Shown here: one piece after another, positions 40,294-48,079 of the stretch
Position numbering within the stretch: position 1 is the stretch's first letter
Layout: each line of letters opens with the position of its first letter
Assembly (NCBI GenBank): GCA_959602365.1
Contig: CAUGSS010000005.1
Location: 1-64,000 of the forward strand
Direction: 5' to 3'
DNA length: 64,000 nt
Source of the DNA: an uncultured Eubacteriales bacterium
Lineage (GTDB): Bacteria > Bacillota > Clostridia > Oscillospirales > Oscillospiraceae
Translations under genes and position numbers: made by a program
The notes under the pieces: model-generated
Told to the model about the DNA's origin: nothing
Seen by the model: the letters and a program-made list of their open reading frames with translations, nothing else
Databases searched by the model: none

Positions 40294-41001
40294 TCAGAGG
40301 ACGCGCAGGTACTCCACCATTTCCTCATAGCTTCCGCCGGGGCAGGTGATGGGGCTGCCCTTCCGGTTGATGGGGTTGTCGGTGAGCAGCCAGGCGGGGA
40401 TGCCTGCGGCGGCGGCGGCCTCCACATCCTCCTGCACGTCGTTGCCGATCATCAGGCACCGGGCCGGGTCCAGGTGGAATTGGTCCAGGATGTCCTGATA
40501 GTAGGCCGGGTTGGGTTTGCTGTGGCAGGAGTTGGCGTAGTCGGTCACCAGGTCAAAATCCTCCATTTTGAGGCCGATCCAGCTCAGCCGGGTGGCGTCC
40601 GCATTGGTGGGGAAGATGGGGTTGGTGGCCAGGATAACCTTCTCCGCCTTTTCCCGGGCCAGACGGACCGCTTCCCGGGCCAACGGGGCGGGGGAGGTGG
40701 CGGAGCGGGCCTGGTGGAATTGGTTGTCATAGAAGGTGGAGAACTTCGGAATGTCCTTCAGGCTGTCTTCTCCCATAATCGCGCCGAAGGTGCTCCAAAA
40801 GGCGTCATAATTGGTGCGCTCGCCCTGGTTTTTTACCATAGCCTCCACGCCGGCCCACACCGCTTTGATCAGCGTCTGGGAGTCGGTGTACCCCCATTGG
40901 GCGGCGGTGTCGGCCAGGTGGTGAAAGTACACCTGGGTGAAGTGGTCGTTGTCCATGGGAAGCAGTGTGCCGTCCAGATCAAACAGAATGGCTTGCAGCA
41001 T
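40294..41001 (-). CDS. HAD-family hydrolase
   Basis: Phosphatase-like protein of 235 residues with motif I LFDLDGTLL (nucleophile Asp9 and Asp11), motif II ILATNP, a lysine in motif III (NSCHSKPNPAYYQDIL) and motif IV MIGNDVQEDVEAA. A helical C1-type cap lies between motifs I and II. The closest general type is the Gph/YjjG-like subgroup. The substrate is probably a small phosphorylated metabolite. ATG 41001 follows GGAAAAGGAGCCC. It is monocistronic. Confidence 0.9.
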   Translation of the reverse strand: MLQAILFDLDGTLLPMDNDHFTQVYFHHLADTAAQWGYTDSQTLIKAVWAGVEAMVKNQGERTNYDAFWSTFGAIMGEDSLKDIPKFSTFYDNQFHQARSATSPAPLAREAVRLAREKAEKVILATNPIFPTNADATRLSWIGLKMEDFDLVTDYANSCHSKPNPAYYQDILDQFHLDPARCLMIGNDVQEDVEAAAAAGIPAWLLTDNPINRKGSPITCPGGSYEEMVEYLRVL

Positions 41002-41124
41002 AGGTTTGGGCTCCTTTTCCGCTTGGTTTCGGGCTGCCCGGCGGAGGGGGGATCTGCGCCTGTTTTGACAGCGTTATGGTATAGATTTTAGCAGTGAAGG
41101 TGCCAAAAGTCAAACCCGCCGGGG

Positions 41125-41153
41125 TTGCGTTTTGGGGCAGAAAATGGTATGCT
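41125..41153 (+). promoter_or_regulatory. Promoter of argF
   Basis: -35 TTGCGT (41125-41130), 17 bp and -10 TATGCT (41148-41153), with a leader of about 40 nt. Confidence 0.7.
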
Positions 41154-41201
41154 AAACAACACGAATGATTGCGGCCCCGCCGCGGAGACGGAGGAGACTA
41201 T

Positions 41202-42185
41202 ATGGAGCTGAAAGGCAGAAATTTTCTGAAATTGCTGGATTATACCCCGGAGGAGATCACCTATCTGCTGGACCTGGCCGCCCGGCTGAAGGCTGAGAAA
41301 AGGGCGGGGATCGCCCACGACACCCTGCGGGGCAAGAATATTGTGCTGCTGTTTGAGAAGGACTCCACCCGCACCCGCTGCGCCTTTGAGGTGGCGGGCC
41401 ACGACCTGGGGATGCACGTCACCTACCTGGGGCCCTCCGGCTCCCAGATGGGCAAGAAGGAGTCCATCGCCGACACCGCCCGGGTGCTGGGGCGGATGTA
41501 TGACGGCATCGAATACCGGGGCTTTGACCAGAGCATTGTGGAGGAGCTGGCCCGTTATGCCGGGGTGCCGGTGTGGAACGGGCTGACCAATCAGTTTCAC
41601 CCCACCCAGATCCTGGCCGATTTCCTGACCATCCGGGAGAAGTTCGGCCGGCTGAAGGACATCCGCCTGACCTATATGGGGGACGCCCGGTACAACATGG
41701 GCAACTCCCTGATGGTGGGCTGCGCCAAGCTGGGCCTCCACTTCACCGGCTGCTGCCCGGAGAAGTACCAGCCTGACCCCGCTCTGGTGGAGACCTGCCG
41801 GGCCATCGCCGCCCAGACCGGGGCCACCATCCGCTTTACCGACGACCCCATGGAGGGAGCCGGGGGGGCCAATGTGATCTATACCGACGTGTGGGTTTCC
41901 ATGGGCGAGCCGGTGGAGGTCTGGGAGGAGCGCATCCGGGAGCTGGGCCCCTATCAGGTCAATGCCGACGTTATGGCCCAGGGGGCGCCGGACTGTGTGT
42001 TTATGCACTGCCTGCCCGCCTTCCACGACCGCAATACTGCCATCGGCGACGAGATGGGCCGGCGCTTCGGCCGGGAGGCCATGGAGGTCACCGACCAGGT
42101 CTTTGAGTCCGCCCAGTCCATCGTCTTTGATGAGGCGGAGAACCGGATGCACACCATCAAGGCGGTCATGGCGGCCACGCTGTGA
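41202..42185 (+). CDS. argF: Ornithine carbamoyltransferase
   Basis: Enzyme of 327 residues that makes citrulline from ornithine and carbamoyl phosphate. The carbamoyl-phosphate motif is KDSTRTRCAFE, HPTQILAD supplies further contacts, and the ornithine-binding region is FMHCLPAFHD. Length and motifs match OTCase, not aspartate carbamoyltransferase. ATG 41202 follows GGAGGAGACTAT. It stands alone; no arcA, arcC or other arg gene is nearby, so anabolic and catabolic roles cannot be told apart from context. Confidence 0.95.
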   Translation: MELKGRNFLKLLDYTPEEITYLLDLAARLKAEKRAGIAHDTLRGKNIVLLFEKDSTRTRCAFEVAGHDLGMHVTYLGPSGSQMGKKESIADTARVLGRMYDGIEYRGFDQSIVEELARYAGVPVWNGLTNQFHPTQILADFLTIREKFGRLKDIRLTYMGDARYNMGNSLMVGCAKLGLHFTGCCPEKYQPDPALVETCRAIAAQTGATIRFTDDPMEGAGGANVIYTDVWVSMGEPVEVWEERIRELGPYQVNADVMAQGAPDCVFMHCLPAFHDRNTAIGDEMGRRFGREAMEVTDQVFESAQSIVFDEAENRMHTIKAVMAATL

Positions 42186-42205
42186 GCCGAAATTGAAATT
42201 TCTGG

Positions 42206-42237
42206 AAATTCCGGACGCGCCGCCGTCCGGAATTTTT
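42206..42237 (+). terminator. Terminator of argF
   Basis: Perfect 11-bp stem (42206-42216 with 42225-42235), an 8-nt loop and a T5 run. Confidence 0.88.
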
Positions 42238-42277
42238 CATCTTTTTCTATTTCCGACTATTTTTTTAGGATTTAGGC

Positions 42278-42306
42278 TTGCGCACACTGGAAATTTTGGA
42301 TATAAT
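42278..42306 (+). promoter_or_regulatory. Promoter of sufCB
   Basis: -35 TTGCGC (42278-42283), 17 bp and consensus -10 TATAAT (42301-42306). A leader of about 70 nt follows with no clear Fe-S regulator operator. Confidence 0.75.
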
Positions 42307-42384
42307 AGAGACGCCGCCGGGGAATTCGGCCGGCGGACCTGTGTACTGACAGACAGAATAAAAAGAAAAAGGCAGTGAACGAAT

Positions 42385-43110
42385 ATGCTGGAACTTCATG
42401 ACCTATGTTTCTCTGTCCCCGGAGATGGGAAGCAGATCAATATTTTAAACCACATCAACCTCACGGTGCCTGACGGCAAGCTGGTGGTCATCACCGGGCC
42501 CAACGGCAGCGGCAAATCCACCCTGGCCCGGGTCATCATGGGCCTGGAACAGGCCACCTCTGGCACCATCACCTTCAACGGTCAGCAGGTGCAGGACCTG
42601 GGGGTCACTGAGCGGGCCCGGCTGGGCATCAGCTACGGCTTTCAGCAGCCCGCCCGGTTCAAGGGGATGAAGGTCTCCGATCTGCTGGAGTGTGCCGCGG
42701 GAAAGAAGCTCACCCGGGAGGACTCCTGCCACTATCTGGCCCAGGTGGGCCTGTGCAGCCAGGAGTATGTGGACCGGGATGTGGACGCCAGCCTCTCCGG
42801 CGGCGAGCTCAAGCGCATTGAGATCGCCACCATCCTGGCCCGCAACGCCGCCCTGATGATCTTTGACGAGCCCGAGGCGGGCATCGACCTGTGGAGCTTC
42901 GGCCGGCTGACCGAGACCTTCCAGGCCATCCACCGCCGGCACCAGGCCTCCATGATCATCATCTCCCACCAGGAGCGGATCATCCGGCTGGCCGACGAGG
43001 TGGTGCTGATCTCCGGCGGCACCGTGGCCGGCCATGGCTCCGCCGACGAGCTGCTGGGGCAGATCGCCGCCGCCAGCCAGGGCGACGGCAGCTGCACCAC
43101 TTGTATGTAA
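42385..43110 (+). CDS. sufC: SufC-type Fe-S assembly ATPase
   Basis: ABC ATPase of 241 residues with Walker A GPNGSGKST, signature SLSGGELKRIE, Walker B LMIFDEPEAGID and the H-loop ISHQERI. EAGIDLWSF in place of the SufC-typical SGLD resembles SufC of minimal systems. It powers Fe-S cluster assembly on the partner scaffold encoded 15 bp downstream. The pair has no sufD, sufS, sufU or sufE neighbour. ATG 42385 is 10 codons before the conserved strand, and the upstream AAAAGAAAAAGGCAG site is modest. Confidence 0.93.
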   Translation: MLELHDLCFSVPGDGKQINILNHINLTVPDGKLVVITGPNGSGKSTLARVIMGLEQATSGTITFNGQQVQDLGVTERARLGISYGFQQPARFKGMKVSDLLECAAGKKLTREDSCHYLAQVGLCSQEYVDRDVDASLSGGELKRIEIATILARNAALMIFDEPEAGIDLWSFGRLTETFQAIHRRHQASMIIISHQERIIRLADEVVLISGGTVAGHGSADELLGQIAAASQGDGSCTTCM

Positions 43111-43125
43111 AGGAGGTTGGATTTT

Positions 43126-44058
43126 ATGAGCGAACATTACAGCCCCGTAGTCTCCGCCATGCTGGAGAAGATTGCCGGCCTGAAGAGCACCCCTGATGGG
43201 GCCTATAACTTCCGGCTGGACGGCAAGGGGGAGGAGCGGAAGTCCTCCGACCATATTAAGATCACACAGAAGACGGATAAGCCCGGCATTGATATCCATA
43301 TTGCCGATGGAACGGTGAATGAAAAGACCTTTATCCCGGTGGTCATCACCAAGAGCGGCATTGAGGATTTGGTCTACAACGACTTCTTCATCGGGGAGAA
43401 CTGCGACGTCACCATCATCGCCGGCTGCGGCATCCACAACTGCGGCTGCGAGGATTCCAAGCACAACGGCATTCACACCTTCTACATCGGTAAAAACTCC
43501 AAGGTGGCGTATGTGGAGGTGCATTACGGAGCCGGAGACGGCACCGGCGGCCGCATTCTGAATCCCCAGACCATTGTCTACCTGGAGGAGGGGGCCACCA
43601 TTGTCATGGACACCAGCCAGATCGGCGGCGTGGACTCCACCAAGCGGTACACCAGAATTGTGGCCGAGGGGGCGGGCAGCGAGGTGATGATCACCGAGAA
43701 GCTGATGACCCACGGGGACCAGACCGCCGACTCCGACGTGGACATTGTCCTCAATGGCGCCGATTCCAAGGCCCGGGTTATCTCCCGCAGCGTGGCCAAG
43801 GGCAACTCCCGCCAGGTGTTCCATCCCAATGTGGAGGGCAACGGCCCCTGCTTCGGCCATGTGCAGTGCGACTCCATCATCATGGGCAACGGCAAAGTCC
43901 AGTCTATCCCCGCCATCACCGCCAACCATGTGGACGCCAGCCTGATCCATGAGGCCGCCATCGGCAAGATCGCCGGCGACCAGATCCTGAAGCTCCAGAC
44001 CCTGGGCTTCACCGCCGAGGAGGCGGAGGAGAAGATCCTGGAGGGCTTCCTGCGGTAA
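43126..44058 (+). CDS. sufB: Single SufB/SufD-like Fe-S scaffold
   Basis: Scaffold protein of 310 residues, much shorter than classical SufB (about 470), consisting of the beta-helix core and the C-terminal helical domain. Diagnostic parts are NCDVTIIAGCGIHNCGCEDSKHNG (Cys-rich, unlike SufD), SRSVAKGNSRQVF, CDSIIMG, and the end DASLIHEAAIGKI with LGFTAEEAEEKIL. A two-gene SufC-SufB set matches the minimal SUF-like (SMS) systems described in archaea and anaerobic Firmicutes. ATG 43126 follows AAAGGAGGTTGG. The cysteine desulfurase must be elsewhere. Confidence 0.93.
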   Translation: MSEHYSPVVSAMLEKIAGLKSTPDGAYNFRLDGKGEERKSSDHIKITQKTDKPGIDIHIADGTVNEKTFIPVVITKSGIEDLVYNDFFIGENCDVTIIAGCGIHNCGCEDSKHNGIHTFYIGKNSKVAYVEVHYGAGDGTGGRILNPQTIVYLEEGATIVMDTSQIGGVDSTKRYTRIVAEGAGSEVMITEKLMTHGDQTADSDVDIVLNGADSKARVISRSVAKGNSRQVFHPNVEGNGPCFGHVQCDSIIMGNGKVQSIPAITANHVDASLIHEAAIGKIAGDQILKLQTLGFTAEEAEEKILEGFLR

Positions 44059-44078
44059 AACCCCGCCCATCTGAAGAT

Positions 44079-44395
44079 GCTGAGCGCCCCCGCGCCTGCG
44101 GGGGCGCTCAGCGTGTCGAACCAGTTCGACACGCTTCTCGAAAATGCTGCGCATTTTCTCGAGGAGAAGCAGCCTGCTGCAGCGCGCTCGCTTCGATTGC
44201 ACGTTTGCAGGCTGAGCAGTCAAAATTCCAAGGCGCATGTCCTTGGAATTTTGGGAATTGCATTTTATTTTGCCGTCTGCGAACGGCAAAACTCTGCCGA
44301 GGGCTTTTCCCACGGAAGAAAATCTCCTTTTTTCCATGTCAAGATTCTTTTTCGACAGACTGTTACGCCCCCGCGACTGCGGGGGCGGTTTTTTT
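44079..44395. repeat. Train of six hairpins downstream of sufB
   Basis: Six palindromes follow one another. A: 44079-44112 (15-bp perfect stem). B: 44111-44134 (10 bp). C: 44134-44169 (8 + 6 bp with a bulge). D: 44221-44253 (13 bp). E: 44268-44291 (9 bp). F: 44366-44387 (9 bp) plus a T7 tail at 44389-44395. A and F share nearly the same GCCCCCGC...GCGGGGGC core, so the block looks like an element between two copies of a terminator. No open frame with a start site was found in it. Confidence 0.85.
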
Positions 44396-44412
44396 GCGCA
44401 TTTTTCCATTAA

Positions 44413-44474
44413 ATTATTGACAGACAATAATTCTCATGGTAGTCTTTCCTTGAAGATTATCGCAAAACAATAAT
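44413..44474 (+). promoter_or_regulatory. Promoter with ATTATTG/CAATAAT operator repeats
   Basis: -35 TTGACA (44417-44422), 17 bp and -10 TAGTCT (44440-44445). An inverted repeat ATTATTG (44413-44419) and CAATAAT (44425-44431) covers the -35, and a third CAATAAT lies at 44468-44474 near the ribosome binding site. The likely ligand is the small XRE protein encoded in the same operon. Confidence 0.6.
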
Positions 44475-44488
44475 TTGGAGGAATCGAC

Positions 44489-45466
44489 ATGGGACAGAGA
44501 AACTGGTATATCGCCCTGTCGCTGGAGGCGGCGGCCTGCCTGCTCCTGGTGGCGCTGCTGGGCTGGAACGGCGGTGAAGGAGAAAGCCTTGCCAGTTTGG
44601 CCGCCTTTCCCTTCGCCCAGATCGGCCTGGGGCTGCGGTGGCTGTCCCTGTCCGGGGCGGTGGGCAACGGGCTGGCCATCGGGCTCTATGTGCTGCTCAG
44701 CCTGATCCCGCTGATTGCCCTGGGGGTGCTCTGGCGGCGGAGGAGACTGCGGCGGGCCGACGCCCTGCTGGCGGTGCTCAGCGCCCTGCTCTTTTGGGTG
44801 CTCTACCTGATGGTCAACCCGGGCCTGCTGACCGCCTGGATCAACCTGGCCGCCGGCGGGATCGTGGGCCGGGCGGTGCTGGGGGGCGCGGTCTACGGGG
44901 TGCTGGCGGGCTGGCTGGTGCTCCGGGCCCTGGAGATGGCCCGGGGGGCCGGAGCCGGGCGGCTGCTGTGGGGGCTGGGCTGGCTGTTGGGACTGCTGGC
45001 GGCGGCCTTTGTGGCGGCGGCCTTCGCCGGGGGCGCCGCCGGGGCCCAGGCGGCTGTAGTCAGCCTGAGGAACGGCAACCTGGGCAGCGAGGGCACGCTG
45101 GGTCCCAGCTATGTATTCCTGATTCTGGGCCAGGGGGTGGCCGCCCTGCCCTACGCCCTGGACGCCATGGTGGCCCTCCGGGCCCGGGGGCTGGTGCTGG
45201 AGCTGGAGCGGGACCGGTATTCTGAGACCGCCGTGGCGGCAGCGGAGGGGCTGTCCCGGCTGTGTGCCCGGGCCCTGGCCGTCACCGTGGGGGCCAACCT
45301 GACCTTCCAGCTGCTCCAGCTGGCCTGCGCCCGCTGGCTGCGGTCGCTGAACACCCAGGTCTCCTTTCCGCTGCTGTCCATGGCCTTTGTGCTGGGGGCG
45401 CTGCTGCTCTCCCGGCTGATCCGGGAGGGCAAGCAGCTCAAGGACGACAACGACCTGTTTGTCTGA
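44489..45466 (+). CDS. Multi-pass membrane protein (DUF2975-like context)
   Basis: Hydrophobic protein of 325 residues with about seven to eight membrane helices and charged loops (WRRRRLRRADALL, LELERDRYSETA). A membrane protein followed by a small XRE regulator 9 bp downstream is the arrangement seen for DUF2975/YozG-type pairs, but this protein is longer than DUF2975 and the match is by context and the final EGKQLKDDNDLFV segment. ATG 44489 follows TTTGGAGGAATCGAC. The function is unknown. Confidence 0.78.
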   Translation: MGQRNWYIALSLEAAACLLLVALLGWNGGEGESLASLAAFPFAQIGLGLRWLSLSGAVGNGLAIGLYVLLSLIPLIALGVLWRRRRLRRADALLAVLSALLFWVLYLMVNPGLLTAWINLAAGGIVGRAVLGGAVYGVLAGWLVLRALEMARGAGAGRLLWGLGWLLGLLAAAFVAAAFAGGAAGAQAAVVSLRNGNLGSEGTLGPSYVFLILGQGVAALPYALDAMVALRARGLVLELERDRYSETAVAAAEGLSRLCARALAVTVGANLTFQLLQLACARWLRSLNTQVSFPLLSMAFVLGALLLSRLIREGKQLKDDNDLFV

Positions 45467-45475
45467 GGAGGAGCT

Positions 45476-45706
45476 ATGGCCATCAAGGTACATCTGGATG
45501 AGGTGCTGCGGGCCCGGGGGATGACCGCCAAGGAGCTGTGCGCCCAGGTGGGGATCACCGAGGCCAACCTGTCCATCCTCCGTTCCGGCAAGGCCAAGGG
45601 CGTGCGCTTCGGCACCATCAACCGCATCTGCTACTATCTCCAGTGCGACGTGGGAGACATTTTGAAATTTGACGGGAATTTGGAGGACAGCCATGAAAAA
45701 GACTAG
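45476..45706 (+). CDS. Small XRE-family (YozG-like) transcriptional regulator
   Basis: Stand-alone helix-turn-helix protein of 76 residues: VHLDEVLRARGMTAKELCAQVGITEANLSILRSGKAKGVRFGTINRICYYLQCDVGDILKF. It matches the compact YozG-like Cro/C1 family. ATG 45476 follows GAGGAGCT, 9 bp after the membrane protein stop. Its last 14 bp overlap the start of the lipoprotein gene. It probably autoregulates through the ATTATTG repeats at 44413-44474. Confidence 0.9.
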   Translation: MAIKVHLDEVLRARGMTAKELCAQVGITEANLSILRSGKAKGVRFGTINRICYYLQCDVGDILKFDGNLEDSHEKD

Positions 45707-46676
45707 AATTTTTGCCCTGATTTCAATGGGTGTCATGGCTTTTACCTTGACAGGGTGCAGCCTGGCCCGCAGCGATCTGCCCGACCAGGGGACAGAGACG
45801 GAACGGCTCATCGGGGTGTTCCTCACCACGGAATACCTGGATCTCTTCGACATGGAGGGCTATCTGAAAGACCACCCGGGGCAGCTGCTCCAGGATGGGG
45901 AGATTGGGCCGGGGGAGGCCGCCGCCTATCAGAGGCGGCTCTATGCCGACAAAGTCACCCGGACGATCACCCGGGAGGACACCGGAGCGACGGAGGAGGT
46001 GGAGGAGTACGTCTTTGAAGGCGTCCAGGGCTGGGCCTACCTGGCCCCGGCCCTGACCGATGAGGCGGGGGAGCGGATCGGCGTGAGTTCCAGCGTGGAT
46101 GACGCCCTCAGCGGCACCCAGATGAACGTTTCTTACGCCGACGAGGGGGAGAGCCTGACCCTGGAGGCCACCCTCTACCTCACCGGGGAGGACGTGCGCA
46201 CCATCTATGTCAATCCGGTCTACCAGAGCGCCGACGGCAGCGTCTATGCCACCAACGGCAACGGCTATCAGATGCCCGCGCTGGAGGAGATGGCCGAAGG
46301 GGAGTACGGCTCCGCCACCCTGGACAGCTCCAGTTCCATTACAGCGGACGGAACGGCCTGGAGCGAGCAGGTCAGCGTCACCATCCACCTGGCAGTCATG
46401 CATCCCCCGGAGGAGATCCGGGTGCTCCAGATGGAGGAAGCGGGCGGCCTGATCTCCAGCACCTCCTATACCCCCGGAGAGATGCCCGGGGAGCTGACCC
46501 CGGAGCCTGGGTGCGCCTACCTGATCGTGGAGACCCACAGCCAGGACGCCGGGGGCGGGGAGCATGTGTCCCGGCAGCTGGCCGGCCCGGAGGAGGAGAT
46601 GGTGCAGACCTATTACCTCCTGGAGGACGGGGTGTGTGCGGCCCGGGAGACCCGGCTGCTTTGGCCCCAGGACTGA
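45693..46676 (+). CDS. Lipoprotein, third gene of the XRE operon
   Basis: Secreted lipoprotein of 327 residues: a basic start, a hydrophobic helix and lipobox LTGC with Cys22. The mature part is acidic and beta-rich (QMNVSYADEGESLTLEATLYL, SEQVSVTIHLAVMHPPEEIRVLQM, CAYLIVETHSQD). No known domain was recognised. ATG 45693 follows GGAGGACAGCC and overlaps the regulator gene, so translation is coupled. Together with the membrane protein it suggests an envelope function controlled by the small XRE protein. Confidence 0.82.
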   Translation: MKKTRIFALISMGVMAFTLTGCSLARSDLPDQGTETERLIGVFLTTEYLDLFDMEGYLKDHPGQLLQDGEIGPGEAAAYQRRLYADKVTRTITREDTGATEEVEEYVFEGVQGWAYLAPALTDEAGERIGVSSSVDDALSGTQMNVSYADEGESLTLEATLYLTGEDVRTIYVNPVYQSADGSVYATNGNGYQMPALEEMAEGEYGSATLDSSSSITADGTAWSEQVSVTIHLAVMHPPEEIRVLQMEEAGGLISSTSYTPGEMPGELTPEPGCAYLIVETHSQDAGGGEHVSRQLAGPEEEMVQTYYLLEDGVCAARETRLLWPQD

Positions 46677-46715
46677 GATCTACAGCGTCCAAAGTTCAGA
46701 GTGTGTCCATTGCCC

Positions 46716-46754
46716 GGCGGGGCGGCCTGGAGGGAAAAGGCCGCCCCGCCTTTT
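46716..46754 (+). terminator. Terminator after the lipoprotein operon
   Basis: Perfect 12-bp GC stem (46716-46727 with 46739-46750), an 11-nt loop and TTTT. Confidence 0.88.
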
Positions 46755-46791
46755 CACCCTTTTGCCCCTGTTCCTTGGCCACATTTTCCTG

Positions 46792-46820
46792 TTGCAATTA
46801 TAGAACATATGTTCTATAAT
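46792..46820 (+). promoter_or_regulatory. SOS promoter: 24-bp perfect palindrome with LexA core
   Basis: -35 TTGCAA (46792-46797), 17 bp and -10 TATAAT (46815-46820). Positions 46797-46820 form a perfect palindrome (left half ATTATAGAACAT) centred on GAACATATGTTC, the Gram-positive LexA consensus. LexA bound here would cover the whole spacer and the -10. Confidence 0.9.
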
Positions 46821-46853
46821 TGGGACGAAAACGCGGACAGGGAGGGGAGCGCT

Positions 46854-47111
46854 GTGGAGCGCAGAAGCAAAGTCTATGTGAAGGTGACGGCGGATTTTCT
46901 GCCCGACAAGACCATCCTGCCCCGGCAGATTGTGTGGGAGGACGGCCGGGTGTATACCGTTGACCGGGTACGGGACATCCGGCCCGCCGCCAGCCTGAAA
47001 GTAGGGGGCGCAGGCCTGCGGTATCTCTGCGTCATCGGCGGCCGGGAGACCTATCTCTTTTTGGAGGACGGCAGTGCCTGGTTCGTGGAGAAAAAAGAGC
47101 GGGGCGGATAA
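46854..47111 (+). CDS. Small SOS-controlled protein (DUF6504-like)
   Basis: Protein of 85 residues from GTG 46854, directly after GGGAGGGGAGCGCT. It is compact and beta-rich (KVYVKVTADFLPD, PRQIVWEDGRVYTVDRVRDI, YLCVIGGRETYLFLEDGSAWFVE). The P-x-x-I-x-W-x-x-R-x-Y-x-V pattern recalls the DUF6504 family, often found beside Y-family polymerase genes; this is recollection, not a search. The LexA palindrome in its promoter makes a DNA-damage role likely. It is transcribed alone, with a probable new promoter before the PHP gene. Confidence 0.78.
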   Translation: MERRSKVYVKVTADFLPDKTILPRQIVWEDGRVYTVDRVRDIRPAASLKVGGAGLRYLCVIGGRETYLFLEDGSAWFVEKKERGG

Positions 47112-47117
47112 AAACTG

Positions 47118-47146
47118 TCCCATGGGAAGCGAGGGCGTGCTATAAT
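47118..47146 (+). promoter_or_regulatory. Possible promoter of the PHP gene
   Basis: A consensus -10 TATAAT at 47141-47146; the -35 at 17 bp (TCCCAT) is poor. The leader of about 80 nt has no recognised structure. Confidence 0.4.
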
Positions 47147-47233
47147 AGGATGTAACCGAGCAACTGGTTCCGACGGCGCATGCCTGCCTCTGGAGCGAAG
47201 TGCAAAAGCCCGAAAAGCATTGGGAGAACTAAT

Positions 47234-48079
47234 ATGGCAAGTAAAATTGATTTACACATTCATACCACCGCATCTGATGGAACCATGTCCCCGGAGGAGT
47301 TGGTTGGGCGGGCCAAAAGGGCTGGATTGGGCGTTTTGGCAGTCACCGACCACGACACCATGGCCGGAGTGGACTCCGCCGTGTCCGCCGGTGCGGCGCT
47401 GGGGGTGGAGGTGATCCCTGGAATTGAGATCTCCACTGACTACCGGGGAGAGGACGTCCATGTGCTGGGTTACGGGTTGGATGCGGCGCACCCGGCCCTC
47501 CGGGAGGTGCTGAATTGGGTGCAGGAGGACCGCCGCCGCCGCAACGAGCGCATTGCCCGGAGGATGCAGGCCGACGGTATCCACATCTCTCTGGCGGAGC
47601 TGGAGGCAGAACATCCCGGGGCCACCATTGGCCGGCCCCATTTTGCGAGGGTGTTGGTGGAGCAGGGGCGGGCGCAATCCGTTTCCGATGCGTTTCACCG
47701 CTTTCTGGATCCCGGCAAGCCTTATTACTTGCCACGGACCTATCTGCCCATAGCCCGGGGGATCGAGATCATCCGGCGGTGCGGGGGGGCGGCGGTGCTG
47801 GCCCATCCGCTGCAATACGGCTATTCCCCGGCGGAACTGCGGCGGCTGGTGGCCGAGGCGGCGGCGTTTGGCGTAGGTGGCATGGAAATTTACTATACAG
47901 GCTATGATGCAGGCCAGAGGGGGGCCCTGTCGGATCTGGCGGCGGAATTCGGCCTGTTTGCCACCGGGGGCAGTGATTTTCACGGGGCCAACAAGCCCCA
48001 GATTGTCCTGGGAGCGCTGGATGTGCCGGAGCAATGTCTGACAGACCTGAAGGCCTGGCTGGGGAGGGATGGCGTTTGA
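47234..48079 (+). CDS. PHP-domain phosphoesterase (RNase AM / nucleoside bisphosphatase type)
   Basis: Protein of 281 residues with the four PHP metal motifs: DLHIHTTASDG, VTDHDTM, GIEISTDY plus DVHVLGYG, and GSDFHG with a further AHP in the middle. The order and length match YciV/TrpH, an enzyme that trims short RNA 5' ends or hydrolyses 3',5'-nucleoside bisphosphates. ATG 47234 has GGGAGAACTAAT upstream. The next gene starts at a TTG overlapping its stop (TTGA), so the two are coupled. Confidence 0.92.
   Translation: MASKIDLHIHTTASDGTMSPEELVGRAKRAGLGVLAVTDHDTMAGVDSAVSAGAALGVEVIPGIEISTDYRGEDVHVLGYGLDAAHPALREVLNWVQEDRRRRNERIARRMQADGIHISLAELEAEHPGATIGRPHFARVLVEQGRAQSVSDAFHRFLDPGKPYYLPRTYLPIARGIEIIRRCGGAAVLAHPLQYGYSPAELRRLVAEAAAFGVGGMEIYYTGYDAGQRGALSDLAAEFGLFATGGSDFHGANKPQIVLGALDVPEQCLTDLKAWLGRDGV

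Noticed and set aside
47147..47233. Structured leader or riboswitch before the PHP gene
   Set aside because: Short complementary words exist, but no conserved aptamer core or terminator/antiterminator pair was found.
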